Notes: generated by a model from the letters alone, not told the origin. A stretch of DNA of 64,000 bases from Saprospiraceae bacterium (GCA_016713025.1 JADJPZ010000004.1:2294001-2358000), one strand, 5' to 3'. Counted from the first letter of the stretch, positions 29,889-40,391 are shown. A program made the numbers and translations.

Positions 29889-32333
29889 CTATTTTCTGAT
29901 TAATGCTCCGGTTCCATCCTGTAAATGACTGATCAATTTATCCATTATCTGGTCAATTTCTCTGTCCTGCAAAGTCCTTTCCGTGTTTTCAAATATAAAT
30001 GACACGGCATAGGATTTTTTGTCGGCACCGAGTTGATTATCATTTACATAAACATCAAAAAGCGAAATCTGTTTTAAAAGTTTTTTATCAGTTTTTCTGG
30101 CAATGTTTTCAATTTCTGAAAATTTCACTTTTTTATCCAGTATCAATGCAAGATCACGTCTCACGGTAGGGAATCTGCTGATCTCCTTCACCTGTACTTT
30201 TTCCTGACCTGCGAGCTTCAGCACGGCATCAAATGACACTTCACCATAATAGACCGGAACCTTAATTCCTAAGCGCAGACACACTGATTTTCTGACTTCA
30301 CCCAATTGTGCCAATACCAGAGGACCTTTCTTAATCCTAATGCCATATGAAAGTCCCGGATGTGCCTGTAATTCTTCAATTTCAAAACCAGAAACTGAGA
30401 CCCTATGCAATATAGAATAAATTGTTTTTTTGATATCATAAAATGATTTGTCTGCCTTATTGTCATTGAGCCAGGACTCTTCATTCTTTTTACCGGTGAT
30501 GAAGATGGAAATGAATTCACTTTCCAGATATCCATCCTGAGACTTCCTGTAAGATTTCCCAAATTCATACATCATCAGGTTGTTCTGCTGTCTGTTGAGA
30601 TTGTAACTTACAGAGATAAGACCACTGACCAGCATATCAGGCCGCAGGATATTGAGATGTACATTTGATGTATTGTTGATATATACATAATCCGAGGCAT
30701 CCGCGATACCTAATCCATCATACCACCTAGACTCAATCAGCGACAAGCCCATCATTTCATTATAACCTGTAGAAGCAAGAAAATCGGAGATGAGTTCTTT
30801 TGTTTTGTGTTTATCAGGCTTGGATGTGTATGTGATGGTACTTCTGATCTGATCAGACACAGGTACTCTGTTGAGACCATAAATTCGTACAATTTCTTCT
30901 ATCAGATCCACTTCTCGTGTCACATCAGACTTATTGGTGGGGACTAACACCAGGATACTCTCATCATCAAATGGAGTCACTTCCATGTCCATCGCCTGCA
31001 GTATATTATGAATCACCTCTTCATGGATAGGCATTCCTATCAGATTCTGTACATTCTTATAGTATAGTCGCACTTCCACACGGGATATTTCATATGGATA
31101 GACGTCTATCATCTTATCACTGATCTCTCCACCTGCCAGTCTCTTGATGAGAGCAGATGCTCTTTTAGCTGCCAAAACTGTCACATTTGGATCAGAGCCT
31201 TTCTCATAAATCTTTGCCGCATCGGTTCGGAGATTATGTCTTGTACTTGTCTTTCTTACGGATGATGGACTAAAACAAGCAGATTCAAGAAAGATATTTT
31301 TGGTAGATTCAGTCACACCACTACCCAAACCACCATATACACCAGCGATACACAATCCCTGAGAATTTCCATCGCAAATCATCAGATCCATGTTACCCAG
31401 TGTGCGCTTTACATTATCAAGGGTTACAAACTCCTGTCCCTCTGGCAAAGTTTTAATGATAACTTTTTTACCTTCAATTTTATCGGCATCAAATGCATGA
31501 AGTGGCTGACCCAACTCATTTAACACAAAGTTGGTGATATCGACTATATTGTTGATGGGTTTTACCCCGATGGCGGTAAGAAATTTTTTGAGCCACTCAG
31601 GAGATTCTTTTACTTCAACATTGGCAATGGTTATACCAGTGTACCGTAGACATGCATTTTTATCCTCAACTTCTACATCGATATTGTAAGTCACTCGCTC
31701 TGTGACAAAATCAGAAATATTAGGTTCGTTGATTTCGTCCGTATATCCTTCATTTACTTTCAGATATGCTAGTAAATCCCTTGCCACTCCCAGTTGTGAA
31801 GTTGCATCTGATCTGTTGGGAGTCAAGCCTACTTCAAACACGTAGTCATCCTGAATGTGATAATAGTCAGAAGCAGCGATACCCGGTTGAACATTTGCGG
31901 GTAAAACGATAATACCTGAATGATCAGTTCCAAGACCCAATTCATCCTGTGCACAAATCATACCTTGAGATTCGGCACCTCTTATTTTTCCTTTTTTTAT
32001 GATAAGGGGTTCACCGCTGTCATTGTATAAATGAGTGCCAATAGTGGCCACCATCACTTTTTGTCCGGCGGCAACATTCGGAGCACCACATACGATCTGC
32101 AGATGCTCCCCGGTTCCTATGTCTACAGTAGTTAAAGAAAGTCGGTCTGCATCAGGATGTTTTTCACAAGTTATCACTTCTCCGGTCACCACACCTTTCA
32201 AACCACCCTTGATGGGCTCAACTTTTTCTATACCTTCAACTTCCAGACCTATCAAAGTGAGCATCTCAGCAATCTTTTCAGGACTGTATGAAATATCAAG
32301 ATACTTTTTTAGCCAATTCAGCGACAATTTCAT
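29889..32333 (-). CDS. pheT: Phenylalanyl-tRNA synthetase beta subunit
   Basis: PheT forms the (alpha-beta)2 enzyme that charges tRNA-Phe in the cytoplasm. The 814-residue protein has the EMAP-like tRNA-binding domain (about 40-150, CEKHPDADRLSLTTVDIG), the B3/B4 editing domain, B5, the catalytic-like core and the C-terminal FDX-ACB domain (KEISRFPTVRRDLALI). Length and order are normal. A -7 box TACTTTTG lies at 32401-32408, leaving a leader of roughly 60 bases; no T-box-like or attenuator structure was recognised. It heads the pheT-coiled-coil-zapA unit. Confidence 0.97.
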   Translation of the reverse strand: MKLSLNWLKKYLDISYSPEKIAEMLTLIGLEVEGIEKVEPIKGGLKGVVTGEVITCEKHPDADRLSLTTVDIGTGEHLQIVCGAPNVAAGQKVMVATIGTHLYNDSGEPLIIKKGKIRGAESQGMICAQDELGLGTDHSGIIVLPANVQPGIAASDYYHIQDDYVFEVGLTPNRSDATSQLGVARDLLAYLKVNEGYTDEINEPNISDFVTERVTYNIDVEVEDKNACLRYTGITIANVEVKESPEWLKKFLTAIGVKPINNIVDITNFVLNELGQPLHAFDADKIEGKKVIIKTLPEGQEFVTLDNVKRTLGNMDLMICDGNSQGLCIAGVYGGLGSGVTESTKNIFLESACFSPSSVRKTSTRHNLRTDAAKIYEKGSDPNVTVLAAKRASALIKRLAGGEISDKMIDVYPYEISRVEVRLYYKNVQNLIGMPIHEEVIHNILQAMDMEVTPFDDESILVLVPTNKSDVTREVDLIEEIVRIYGLNRVPVSDQIRSTITYTSKPDKHKTKELISDFLASTGYNEMMGLSLIESRWYDGLGIADASDYVYINNTSNVHLNILRPDMLVSGLISVSYNLNRQQNNLMMYEFGKSYRKSQDGYLESEFISIFITGKKNEESWLNDNKADKSFYDIKKTIYSILHRVSVSGFEIEELQAHPGLSYGIRIKKGPLVLAQLGEVRKSVCLRLGIKVPVYYGEVSFDAVLKLAGQEKVQVKEISRFPTVRRDLALILDKKVKFSEIENIARKTDKKLLKQISLFDVYVNDNQLGADKKSYAVSFIFENTERTLQDREIDQIMDKLISHLQDGTGALIRK

Positions 32334-32400
32334 GCTTCACAAATTCTTTAATTTAATAATTCTTATTTCCCTATTGTTTGTAGCAGTAAAGATGATCACG

Positions 32401-32408
32401 CAAAAGTA
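32401..32408 (-). promoter_or_regulatory. -7 promoter box of the pheT operon
   Basis: Minus-strand TACTTTTG fits TAnnTTTG, 68 bases before the pheT ATG. Confidence 0.45.
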
Positions 32409-32561
32409 CAAAAACATGTCTGAAAAGACTAATAAAAATGAGATGTTTATGAAAGTCTATTTAAATTTTACTAATCTCCAATTTATTACTTATTTAAAAT
32501 AAAATACTTATATATTAAATATTTAAAAATTCAATATTTCTTAAAATAGTAATATAATTTC

Positions 32562-32569
32562 TAATTTTG
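32562..32569 (+). promoter_or_regulatory. -7 promoter box of the HAD phosphatase gene
   Basis: TAATTTTG 22 bases before the ATG at 32592, the same spacing as at the ABC exporter. Confidence 0.5.
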
Positions 32570-32591
32570 TGGCTAACAATTTAATAATAGG

Positions 32592-33284
32592 ATGGATTTG
32601 AAGAATATAAAAGTGATAGGGCTTGATGCAGATGATACCCTTTGGAGCAACGAGCCATATTTCAGAGAAGGGGAAGAAAAATTTTGTGATCTTATGGAGA
32701 CATACATGCCCAGACATAGTGCACACAGAGAGCTATTTGCCACGGAAATAGCAAATCTAAGTATCTATGGTTATGGCATAAAAGCTTTTGTGATATCAAT
32801 GATTGAGACGGCGATAAAAATTGCAGGAAATACGCTGCCTGTAGATGTCATATCAAGAATAGTAGAAATTGGCAGAACGCAACTCAATCAACCGGTCATC
32901 CTTTTAGAAGGAGTTGAAGAAGTTTTGCTCGCTCTGAAAGACAAGTTCAGGTTGGTTGTCGTAACCAAGGGAGACCTCTTGGATCAGGAGAGTAAACTTG
33001 AAAAATCAGGGCTCGCACCATATTTTCACCATATCGAGATAGTTTCTGAAAAGCGAGTCTCGGACTATCAAAAACTCATAAGGCATCTGGATATCCAACC
33101 GGACGAATTTCTGATGATAGGCAATTCGCTCAAATCAGATGTCTTGCCCGTCCTGGAGTTGGGTTGCTTGGGAGTGCATGTGCCATTTCATACTACCTGG
33201 GAACATGAAAAAGTAGATGTTATCATCACCAATCCCGGATTCAGGCAGGTGGCACATGTCAACGAAATATTGAAGTGGATTTAG
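32592..33284 (+). CDS. HAD-superfamily phosphatase (YjjG/GPH-like)
   Basis: A 230-residue cytoplasmic hydrolase with all four HAD motifs: I LDADDTLW with the nucleophilic Asp (about 11-18), II VVTKGD (threonine), III the lysine around SEKRVSDYQK, and IV MIGNSLKSDV with the acidic pair. The alpha-helical C1 cap lies between motifs I and II. Substrate (a phosphorylated sugar, nucleotide or phosphoglycolate) cannot be told from the sequence. It is divergent from pheT. Confidence 0.85.
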   Translation: MDLKNIKVIGLDADDTLWSNEPYFREGEEKFCDLMETYMPRHSAHRELFATEIANLSIYGYGIKAFVISMIETAIKIAGNTLPVDVISRIVEIGRTQLNQPVILLEGVEEVLLALKDKFRLVVVTKGDLLDQESKLEKSGLAPYFHHIEIVSEKRVSDYQKLIRHLDIQPDEFLMIGNSLKSDVLPVLELGCLGVHVPFHTTWEHEKVDVIITNPGFRQVAHVNEILKWI

Positions 33285-33400
33285 GGTCGCCAACTTTTAG
33301 TTAAGGATAAATTACTTGTGATATTCACTAAAATAATGTTTATATTACCAATGAAATTAAAATCTAAAACGATCTAAAACCTACAAAACAGCACTAATTA

Positions 33401-33553
33401 GAGTATGATTAAAATTTTTCTTAGTTGTAAATCAAGAGATTATGGTTCTGGCAATAAAATAATGAACGCATTTAGTGAACTAAATAAGGCGATTATTTTG
33501 AAGTCAGGTTCATAATACGTTGATTTTAAGGCAATAAAAATTCAAACATACTC
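33401..33553. mobile_element. MITE-like element, GAGTATG family type A, copy 2
   Basis: 153 bp from GAGTATGATTAAA to TCAAACATACTC, flanked by TTA on both sides (3-bp target duplication). It is the reverse complement of 53383-53535 at the same length. The right-hand TTA is the stop codon (TAA) of the SGNH hydrolase on the minus strand. Confidence 0.75.
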
Positions 33554-34432
33554 TTAAGCTACGATCTCTTCCGGCCAGCTGGTAGCAATTTTGATTTTGT
33601 CAATATCAGATTGAACAGATAGGTTTATTTTTTTCATTTCAAAATGATAAATGTTAGCTGCAGATCTGAAGGCTTCGTTGGTAAGATGAATTTCATTGTC
33701 CCATTGAGCATCTTTTATGAAGAAGGATCTTAAATCAATGTGGTGAAAATGGCTCAACTCATCCGATAAACCCGCCAACATATCGTTAAAAATATCAACC
33801 ATTTCCTTTATTATTTTTTCATGATCACTTGAAGAAAGAATGGCTTTTTGATGCATACCTGGTAATATCCATGGTCCTGCCCAATTGATCCAAATCTTTT
33901 TATATGCTTTCCCATTTGCTTTGGCATACGCATAACCATCCATTAAAATATGTATCTTGCTATCTACTTCCCATATTTTTGTGCAAAATAACTTGATCAT
34001 ACTCCTTACATAACCATTGATGTGGTTTGTAAACTCCTTTTTCCTGAGTAGAGGTAATCCAGATGATTGGTGATTAAGATATTGGATCATGTTTTCACCT
34101 ACTACATCATTGCCACCTCCTGATAAAAGTACAAATGAAGGTTCATGTTTTTTAATAGCTGCTAGTGTTTTTTCCAGACTTTTTGACTTGTTTTCTTTAT
34201 TTTCTGTGATGTCAGTGCCATAAACCATATTTTCAAGTATATCTCCATGTTTTGCTAAGTTTTTTATGGCATATCCTTCTATGGCTAGCCAATCGATAAT
34301 ATCTTTTGAAAGCGGATAATCAAACCATGAGTCTCCTTCAGCTACGATTTTGATGTTTCTTGAGGTAGCTGGATTATTGATTAATGTCTCGGTTTGGTGA
34401 TGAATGAATTCTTTTTGTTCCTTGGTAGTCAT
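33554..34432 (-). CDS. SGNH/GDSL-type hydrolase
   Basis: A 292-residue esterase/lipase-like enzyme with no signal peptide. Block I is GDSWFDYP with Ser35 as nucleophile, block III is SGGGNDVVG and the catalytic histidine lies in DNEIHLTNEAF near the C-terminus. Block II is not clear. The GDSWFDYP variant is unusual compared with secreted GDSL lipases. It lies 33 bases downstream of the patatin gene on the same strand, so both hydrolases are probably made together. The stop codon coincides with a mobile-element target duplication. Confidence 0.82.
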   Translation of the reverse strand: MTTKEQKEFIHHQTETLINNPATSRNIKIVAEGDSWFDYPLSKDIIDWLAIEGYAIKNLAKHGDILENMVYGTDITENKENKSKSLEKTLAAIKKHEPSFVLLSGGGNDVVGENMIQYLNHQSSGLPLLRKKEFTNHINGYVRSMIKLFCTKIWEVDSKIHILMDGYAYAKANGKAYKKIWINWAGPWILPGMHQKAILSSSDHEKIIKEMVDIFNDMLAGLSDELSHFHHIDLRSFFIKDAQWDNEIHLTNEAFRSAANIYHFEMKKINLSVQSDIDKIKIATSWPEEIVA

Positions 34433-34465
34433 TAAAATTGATTATAAAAATTGAATAAAAACTTG

Positions 34466-37023
34466 TTATAAAGTATCTATAGTGATGATACACTTCCTGT
34501 CATAAATGCGTTCAAAGATTCCTTCCTTAAAATTTGGATGTGCGCCGGAAGAAATTGAAATGCCTGCCGGATGGCCTTTCATAAATTTTTTCAAATAACT
34601 TTTGATTTCCTTTGCCCTGTTCAAAGATAATTGTGTATTATAAACAGCTTTTCCTCTGATATCAGAATAACCGACTATGTCAACACATTTATCATTGCAA
34701 TCATTACTTATGTTTTTTAGTAATTCCTGAGCTTCTTTATCGGGTGTGGATCTACCAAAATCAAATAAAAAAGTATGTTTTGTTTTTTTAAATGCCCCAT
34801 TGACAATTTTGGATTGAATCTCATCAATTGCCATATTTTTTAATGATTTTATTTCTTCTGAATGTAAATACCTGGACATCATGACTTTAGTTGAGTCCGG
34901 AGCATATTTAAACCAGTTGTTTTTAGCACGATTTTGGGGTTTACCATTGTGTGATTGCAATCCTTTGCTGAATATTTCTAACATTTCAATATGGTCACCG
35001 TTATCATTTAACTTCTGTTTTAGCAAGGTAAGATTGCGTGATGGATTGGAAATGAAGATCGAATTACTAACGGCTGTGAAGGTATTGATCAAATTGTTTT
35101 TATAATCTAACTGAAAACTGTCAGTATAGATGCTGCTATTCAATATGGGAATTATCAAAATAGACTTTTTAGGCGCCACTTTATATCTTAATTTGGAAAC
35201 TATATCATACAAATCCAGTAATGTTTCAAAACCATAGTTGTCATAAACCCCACCATCTATGTAAGCACTATTTGACCCAACGATTGCGCTTGCATTAACG
35301 ACAGGAAACAACTGACTCAAGAGTATACTTTCTCCTATGGATATAGATTGATTTTCGCCAAGACTATCTAAAATCGAATAAAAGTCATTGTTCGTTTTTT
35401 CCTTAAAAGGATATGGAGTGGATAAAGCCTTTAGAGAATAAGTAAAATTGTATGATGCTGGTATAAAAAGTGGAAGATCATTTGTTGTGCTAGCGTTTTC
35501 GTCTTGATAGACATCGGACCATGATTGTTCTGCTAGTGTTTTAGCATTATCGGAAATTTTAAACGCTTCTCTGGCAGCTTTTTCTTCCAGATTAGGAAGG
35601 AATTTATTACGACCAACCCAATTGAATTTTTTTGTTAATGGAGCAGGTAAGATAGCAATAAGTGGATCCCAGAACAATAATCTGAATAACAACATACTAA
35701 TATAATCCCTTGTATAGAGTTGATCGGTCGCATCATATGAATGTAAGCTTTGCTGACCCATTTTTTGCCTGTAAGGTAGAATCCGGCTCCATTACTACTT
35801 CCGGAAATGGTCGTCATAGCCAAAATATTGTTTTTTGTTATCGAAAGTGTGTCCAGAACAGACATCGCTGAATAAAAAGCACACCCTGCTCTGGAGCCAC
35901 CACCCTGACCTGAAATAAGGACAATCGGATCATTATTATCACTTCTTTCATTGATCCACTTGGTGATATAATCTTCCATAAACATCTTATTTCTTCCGGT
36001 ATGATATGTCTGAACTTTATGAATGTCGGGGTTTTTACTGCGAAACACTAATACTAAAAAAATTAAGAAGGGTGTTACTTTGAGCAAATCATAGATACTA
36101 TCACGTTTGATTGTAATGTTTTTATGATTTTTATCATTAAAATATCCTTTAAGTGTATCATTTATGCTCTTTATAAGTTGGAGTGTAAATCCTGATCCAA
36201 ATATTACCATGCGCATAAACAATCCAAATATAAGAAGAATGTCCAATGTATTGATGGCCCCCTTCTGAGAAAATAGAAATAGAGAAATCACAAGTCCACC
36301 AGCAAGCCCCCAATACCTAATTTTATTATACAGCTCAGGAATCTGTGGAAGGATATAAAATAAACACAATATTCCTGCTACACCGGAAATGGTTCTGAAA
36401 GTGTGATTGTTTTGTGCTCTGTAATTGTTATCCAGGAAGTCGCAGTTAAATAAATATAAAAGTAGATTGTAACCCAAAATAAGGGCAACCAGAATCATCA
36501 TTATGTGCATAAATTTTTCTGTATCAAACTCCTTTTTAAAATCATCGTCAGAAAATAGTCTCAAATTGGAAATTATGGCAATCACCGTTATAATTAATGA
36601 ACCCCATTTAGACACCGGATCATTCCAGAGCAAAACTAACAACCATGTAAAAAGTGGTAAAACCGAAACCATCATTTGCATAAAGGTCAGGATAGAAGGA
36701 ATCTCTATTGTATTAGATTTGTTTTTTAGGAGTTTTACTTCGTTAAGAAATATCGATGTCCCAAGCAAGGAATATACAATAATAATAGCTGTCGTTGATG
36801 TGGGGTCCGCATATGCAAAATCTCCCATAATGATATGTTTAGCTGGTCCCAGAATAATACATACACCTATTATCACTGCAATAATTAAAAATGATGCTAA
36901 AATAGTCGCAAATACCGGTGTCAAACCTGTATCAAATTTTATTTTATCTTTTAAATTACTGAATGATGCTACAATATGATGATTTACAGGAGAAAGAATT
37001 TTCGGAAATTTTATGTATTTCAT
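34466..37023 (-). CDS. Multi-pass membrane patatin-like phospholipase with C-terminal OmpA domain, frameshifted
   Basis: Two frames form one gene of about 850 residues. The first (35635-37047 frame; I start at ATG 37023, after a -7 box at 37058-37065) has 8 or so membrane segments (about 35-340) and the patatin oxyanion loop SGQGGGSRAG and nucleophile GSSNG. It shifts at an A6 tract (T6 at 35761-35766) into the second frame, which supplies the catalytic Asp in YIDGGVYDNYG and a C-terminal OmpA-like peptidoglycan-binding domain (YSDIRGK..YNTQLSLNRAKEI). One missing A restores a single reading frame. Whether this is an error, decay or -1 frameshifting is open. A membrane-anchored phospholipase joined to an OmpA domain is unusual. 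Confidence 0.8.
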
Positions 37024-37057
37024 GGTACCTATATTTTGTATTTTCAACTCATGAACA

Positions 37058-37065
37058 CAAAAATA
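37058..37065 (-). promoter_or_regulatory. -7 promoter box of the patatin-SGNH unit
   Basis: Minus-strand TATTTTTG, 35 bases before ATG 37023; it argues against the upstream TTG at 37047. Confidence 0.4.
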
Positions 37066-37285
37066 AGTCTATAGAAACGAATTGTCAATATAACTTTTGT
37101 TATATTGACTTCAAAACACTAAAAGAGACAAGTTTTATACCAAACAGAAAATTGATTGCGAAAATTTATAATCATAATTATTTAATTTACAATACATTAT
37201 GATTTAAATTTTTCGCAGAATATTTTCTGTTCACTATAATTATTTGAAAGAATAATCAAGGATTAAAACTATTGTATCATTTTAA

Positions 37286-37293
37286 TACCTTTG
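37286..37293 (+). promoter_or_regulatory. -7 promoter box of the FAD/Fe-S dehydrogenase
   Basis: TACCTTTG, 21 bases before ATG 37314; its position inside the longer open frame excludes a start at 37272. Confidence 0.5.
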
Positions 37294-37313
37294 CAAAAAG
37301 AATAGTGCACCAG

Positions 37314-40211
37314 ATGGCGACCATACAAATACCGAAAGGTTTTCAAGTATTCATTCAGGAATTAAATACCATTTCAACTTCAGAAATCAAAACCGATGAC
37401 CTTTCGCTCGGTCTTTATGCAACAGATGCATCTTTATACCAATTGCAGCCCCTAGCAGTAGCCATACCATCACATGAAAGTGATCTAATCAAAATCATCC
37501 AGATAGCCAATAAATACAATATCCCTGTGATGCCACGTGGTAGTGCCACCAGTCTGGCAGGACAAACCACCAACCAAACACTGATCATAGACTTTACAAA
37601 ATACTTTGATAAAATACTGGCAATCAACCCTGAAGAACGATATGCTATTGTCCAGCCAGGTGTAGTTCGCGACCAACTCAATGCTGCTCTCAAGAGCCAC
37701 AACTTACATTATGCCCCGGATCCCGCTACTTCCAGCCGAGCTACTATAGGTGGTATGATAGCCAATAATTCTTCAGGTACAAAAAGTATCAAATATGGCA
37801 AAACAATTGACCATGTGTTGGAACTTAAAGTATTGCTGATGGATGGGACTGTACTAGAATTAGGGGAATTATCAGCAGAAGCCTACGAAACCAAATGCCA
37901 ACAAATAGATCGTGAAGGAGAAATTTATCGCTCATTCCGAAAGATCATTTTTGAACATGCTACAGCTATCGAAGCCGCATATCCTAAAGTGATGCGTCGA
38001 GTCAATGGTTATCCACTGGACGAATACATTCACACAGATCGATGGAATATGGCTAAAATATTTGCCGGCTCAGAAGGTAGTCTCGGCATCATCCTTCAAG
38101 CCAAAGTCAATCTTGAACCCATTCCAAAATACAAGGCAGCTTTCACCGTCCACTATGATGACAGGATGCGAGCGATAAGAGAAGTCTATCAAATGATTGC
38201 CTTTGATCCTGCTGCCATAGAAATGCTTGATTTCATTGTATTTGAACAAAGTGTCAAAAACAATATGACCAAAGGTCTGCACCAAAGATTGATTGTTGGT
38301 ACTCCGCAAGCTACGCTTTCAGTAGAGTTTTTCTGCTTGTCGCAAGAAGAACTTGATCAAAGAATCACAGAATTCTCAGATTGGCTCAAAGATAATAGTA
38401 CTGCTTACGCCTACCCTATTCTTCGTACTGCTGCTGAATTGGATGATTCCTGGGCATTGCGCAAAAACGGACTAGGACTCATTATGGGCGACCCATCAGG
38501 CAGAAAACCCATTCCCTTTATTGAAGATCAGGCAATTCCCGTTGAAAATCTTGCTGATTACATAGAAGATATTCTGAAGATATGCAAAAAATATGACGTA
38601 GAAACCATCCTCTATGCACATGCGAGTGTTGGCGTCCTTCATGTGAGACCTGGACTGGACGTCACTAAACAGGAAGATATTGATCTGATGAAAAAAATAT
38701 CGGATGATGTCTTCCAATTAGTTAAAAAATATAAAGGAGCCTGGTCCGGCGAACATGGTGACGGGCGTAATCGTGGGCACAGGCTGAGAGATTTTTTTGG
38801 AGACGAAGTATATCAATGTCTCAAGGATGTCAAGACTATTTTTGATCCGGAATACCTGCTCAATCCTGGTATCATCATCGACGTACCACCCATGGATCAG
38901 CACCTGCGGTATGGTGCCGGCTATAAAGACAAAAAGTACGATTTTGTATATAAATACCGAAAAGATCACTCATTCGAAGCCTTGGTGCACAACTGTTCGG
39001 GTGTGGGTGCTTGTCGCAATCACATAGGCGGTACGATGTGTCCAAGCTTCAAAGGAACGGCTGATGAAGATGCTTCTACCCGTGGCAGAGCAAATGCATT
39101 GAGATTAGCGATATCGGGACAGCTGGGTTTTGAAGGACTCACAGACCCGAAAGTATTGGAGACGCTTGATCTATGTCTATCCTGCAAAGCCTGCAAATCT
39201 GAGTGCCCATCTAATGTCGATCTGGCCAAACTCAAAAGTGAAGTACTTCAGAAAAAATATGATGAAGGTAAGATCACTTTTCGTGAAAAAGCCATCAGCT
39301 CCAATGTCAATATGGTGCCCATAATGGCTGGATGGAAAGCACCTTTTGTTAATTTTGTACAAGGAACTGCCATCTTCAAATATGCCGCTGAAAAAATACT
39401 CAAAGTAGATCGTCGCAGGACATTACCATCATATGCCAATGAATCTTTGGAGACATGGTATAAAAACAATTATAAATCTAATGGAAGCAAAAATAAAGTA
39501 GCGCTCTTTGCCGATACTTATATCAACTATCACGAACCGCAAGTAGGAAAAGCTGCTATCAAACTGCTCACTGATTGTGGATATGAAGTGTTGCTAGCAT
39601 CTGTCGGATGCTGTCAGCGTCCGAGGATATCTAATGGTTTTCTAAAAGAAGCAAAATCAGATGGAACCCAAGTAGCCGAAAAACTTTTGCCATATATCAA
39701 TCAAGGTATGAAGGTAGTCGTCTGCGAGCCGTCGTGTACCTCTGCGCTTACAGATGATCTTCCTGATCTGATAGAGGATATTGCACTCTCAGATGCGCTC
39801 AAAACTCATGTAATGACCATCGACGTTTTCTTATCTGATGCCTTATCTTCTGGTCAACTCAAAGGTAAATTTGTAGCCAAGTCCCAAGATATCCTGCTTC
39901 ATGGGCATTGTCATCAGAAAGCATCTTTCGGCACGAGTGGCATGAAATCCATATATAAGTCATCCAGCACTAATTGTCACGAACCTGATAGTGGTTGCTG
40001 TGGCATGGCCGGCTCCTTCGGTTACGAATCAGAACATTACTATGTGTCCAAAAAAATCTCAGAGCTCGTATTAGTTCCAGCAATCAACAAGACAGACAAA
40101 AACACCCTAGTGGTAGCCAATGGCTTCTCATGTCGTCACCAAATCCATGATTTTGCAGGGAGGAAAGCGGTGCATTGGGTGGAGAGTGTGGAGTATGTTC
40201 ACACCTTATAG
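37314..40211 (+). CDS. FAD-linked oxidase with Fe-S and CCG domains (D-2-hydroxyacid dehydrogenase type)
   Basis: I start at ATG 37314 (MATIQIPKGF) because the -7 box lies within the extra upstream codons, giving about 965 residues. It fuses a GlcD/Dld-like FAD-binding domain (about 30-500; MPRGSATSLAGQ and the pyrophosphate loop PATSSRATIGGMIANNSSG), a two-cluster ferredoxin region (CSGVGACRN; CLSCKACKSECP) and two cysteine-rich CCG domains (VGCCQRPR; DSGCCGMAGSFGYE). This architecture matches YdiJ/D2HGDH-like D-lactate or D-2-hydroxyglutarate dehydrogenases, feeding electrons to the respiratory chain at the inner membrane. Substrate not determinable. Confidence 0.9.
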   Translation: MATIQIPKGFQVFIQELNTISTSEIKTDDLSLGLYATDASLYQLQPLAVAIPSHESDLIKIIQIANKYNIPVMPRGSATSLAGQTTNQTLIIDFTKYFDKILAINPEERYAIVQPGVVRDQLNAALKSHNLHYAPDPATSSRATIGGMIANNSSGTKSIKYGKTIDHVLELKVLLMDGTVLELGELSAEAYETKCQQIDREGEIYRSFRKIIFEHATAIEAAYPKVMRRVNGYPLDEYIHTDRWNMAKIFAGSEGSLGIILQAKVNLEPIPKYKAAFTVHYDDRMRAIREVYQMIAFDPAAIEMLDFIVFEQSVKNNMTKGLHQRLIVGTPQATLSVEFFCLSQEELDQRITEFSDWLKDNSTAYAYPILRTAAELDDSWALRKNGLGLIMGDPSGRKPIPFIEDQAIPVENLADYIEDILKICKKYDVETILYAHASVGVLHVRPGLDVTKQEDIDLMKKISDDVFQLVKKYKGAWSGEHGDGRNRGHRLRDFFGDEVYQCLKDVKTIFDPEYLLNPGIIIDVPPMDQHLRYGAGYKDKKYDFVYKYRKDHSFEALVHNCSGVGACRNHIGGTMCPSFKGTADEDASTRGRANALRLAISGQLGFEGLTDPKVLETLDLCLSCKACKSECPSNVDLAKLKSEVLQKKYDEGKITFREKAISSNVNMVPIMAGWKAPFVNFVQGTAIFKYAAEKILKVDRRRTLPSYANESLETWYKNNYKSNGSKNKVALFADTYINYHEPQVGKAAIKLLTDCGYEVLLASVGCCQRPRISNGFLKEAKSDGTQVAEKLLPYINQGMKVVVCEPSCTSALTDDLPDLIEDIALSDALKTHVMTIDVFLSDALSSGQLKGKFVAKSQDILLHGHCHQKASFGTSGMKSIYKSSSTNCHEPDSGCCGMAGSFGYESEHYYVSKKISELVLVPAINKTDKNTLVVANGFSCRHQIHDFAGRKAVHWVESVEYVHTL

Positions 40212-40233
40212 GTTTGAGAAACCTATAAGGTGT
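40201..40233. terminator. 15-bp hairpin overlapping the dehydrogenase stop codon
   Basis: ACACCTTATAGGTTT / AAACCTATAAGGTGT around GAG. The TAG stop lies inside the left arm. There is no T tail, so it may be a dispersed palindrome as much as a terminator. Confidence 0.5.
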
Positions 40234-40297
40234 GGTAAAGGGAATTTATTAAATATTCTTTTATTATACTTGTACTTATCTATGCATTTGTACGAGA

Positions 40298-40331
40298 TTA
40301 GTACAAGTATAAATATTTATATCTGTACTAA
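40298..40331. promoter_or_regulatory. AT-rich palindrome 1 upstream of the toxin-antitoxin genes
   Basis: 34-bp imperfect palindrome, 17-bp arms with two mismatches, with TTAGTAC at one end and GTACTAA at the other. Possible operator or hairpin. Confidence 0.45.
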
Positions 40332-40343
40332 TCGTGTTAAATA

Positions 40344-40391
40344 TACCACATAAGTACATGTATAAATAATTATATTTGTATTTATGTGGTA
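40344..40391. promoter_or_regulatory. AT-rich palindrome 2 upstream of the toxin-antitoxin genes
   Basis: 48-bp imperfect palindrome (20 of 24 positions pair) from TACCACATAA to TTATGTGGTA. Together with palindrome 1 it fills the gap before the antitoxin; no promoter box is obvious in 40212-40574. Confidence 0.45.

Noticed and set aside
36503..36979. 158-residue plus-strand ORF
   Set aside because: It lies wholly opposite the membrane part of the patatin gene, whose topology and motifs are clear.
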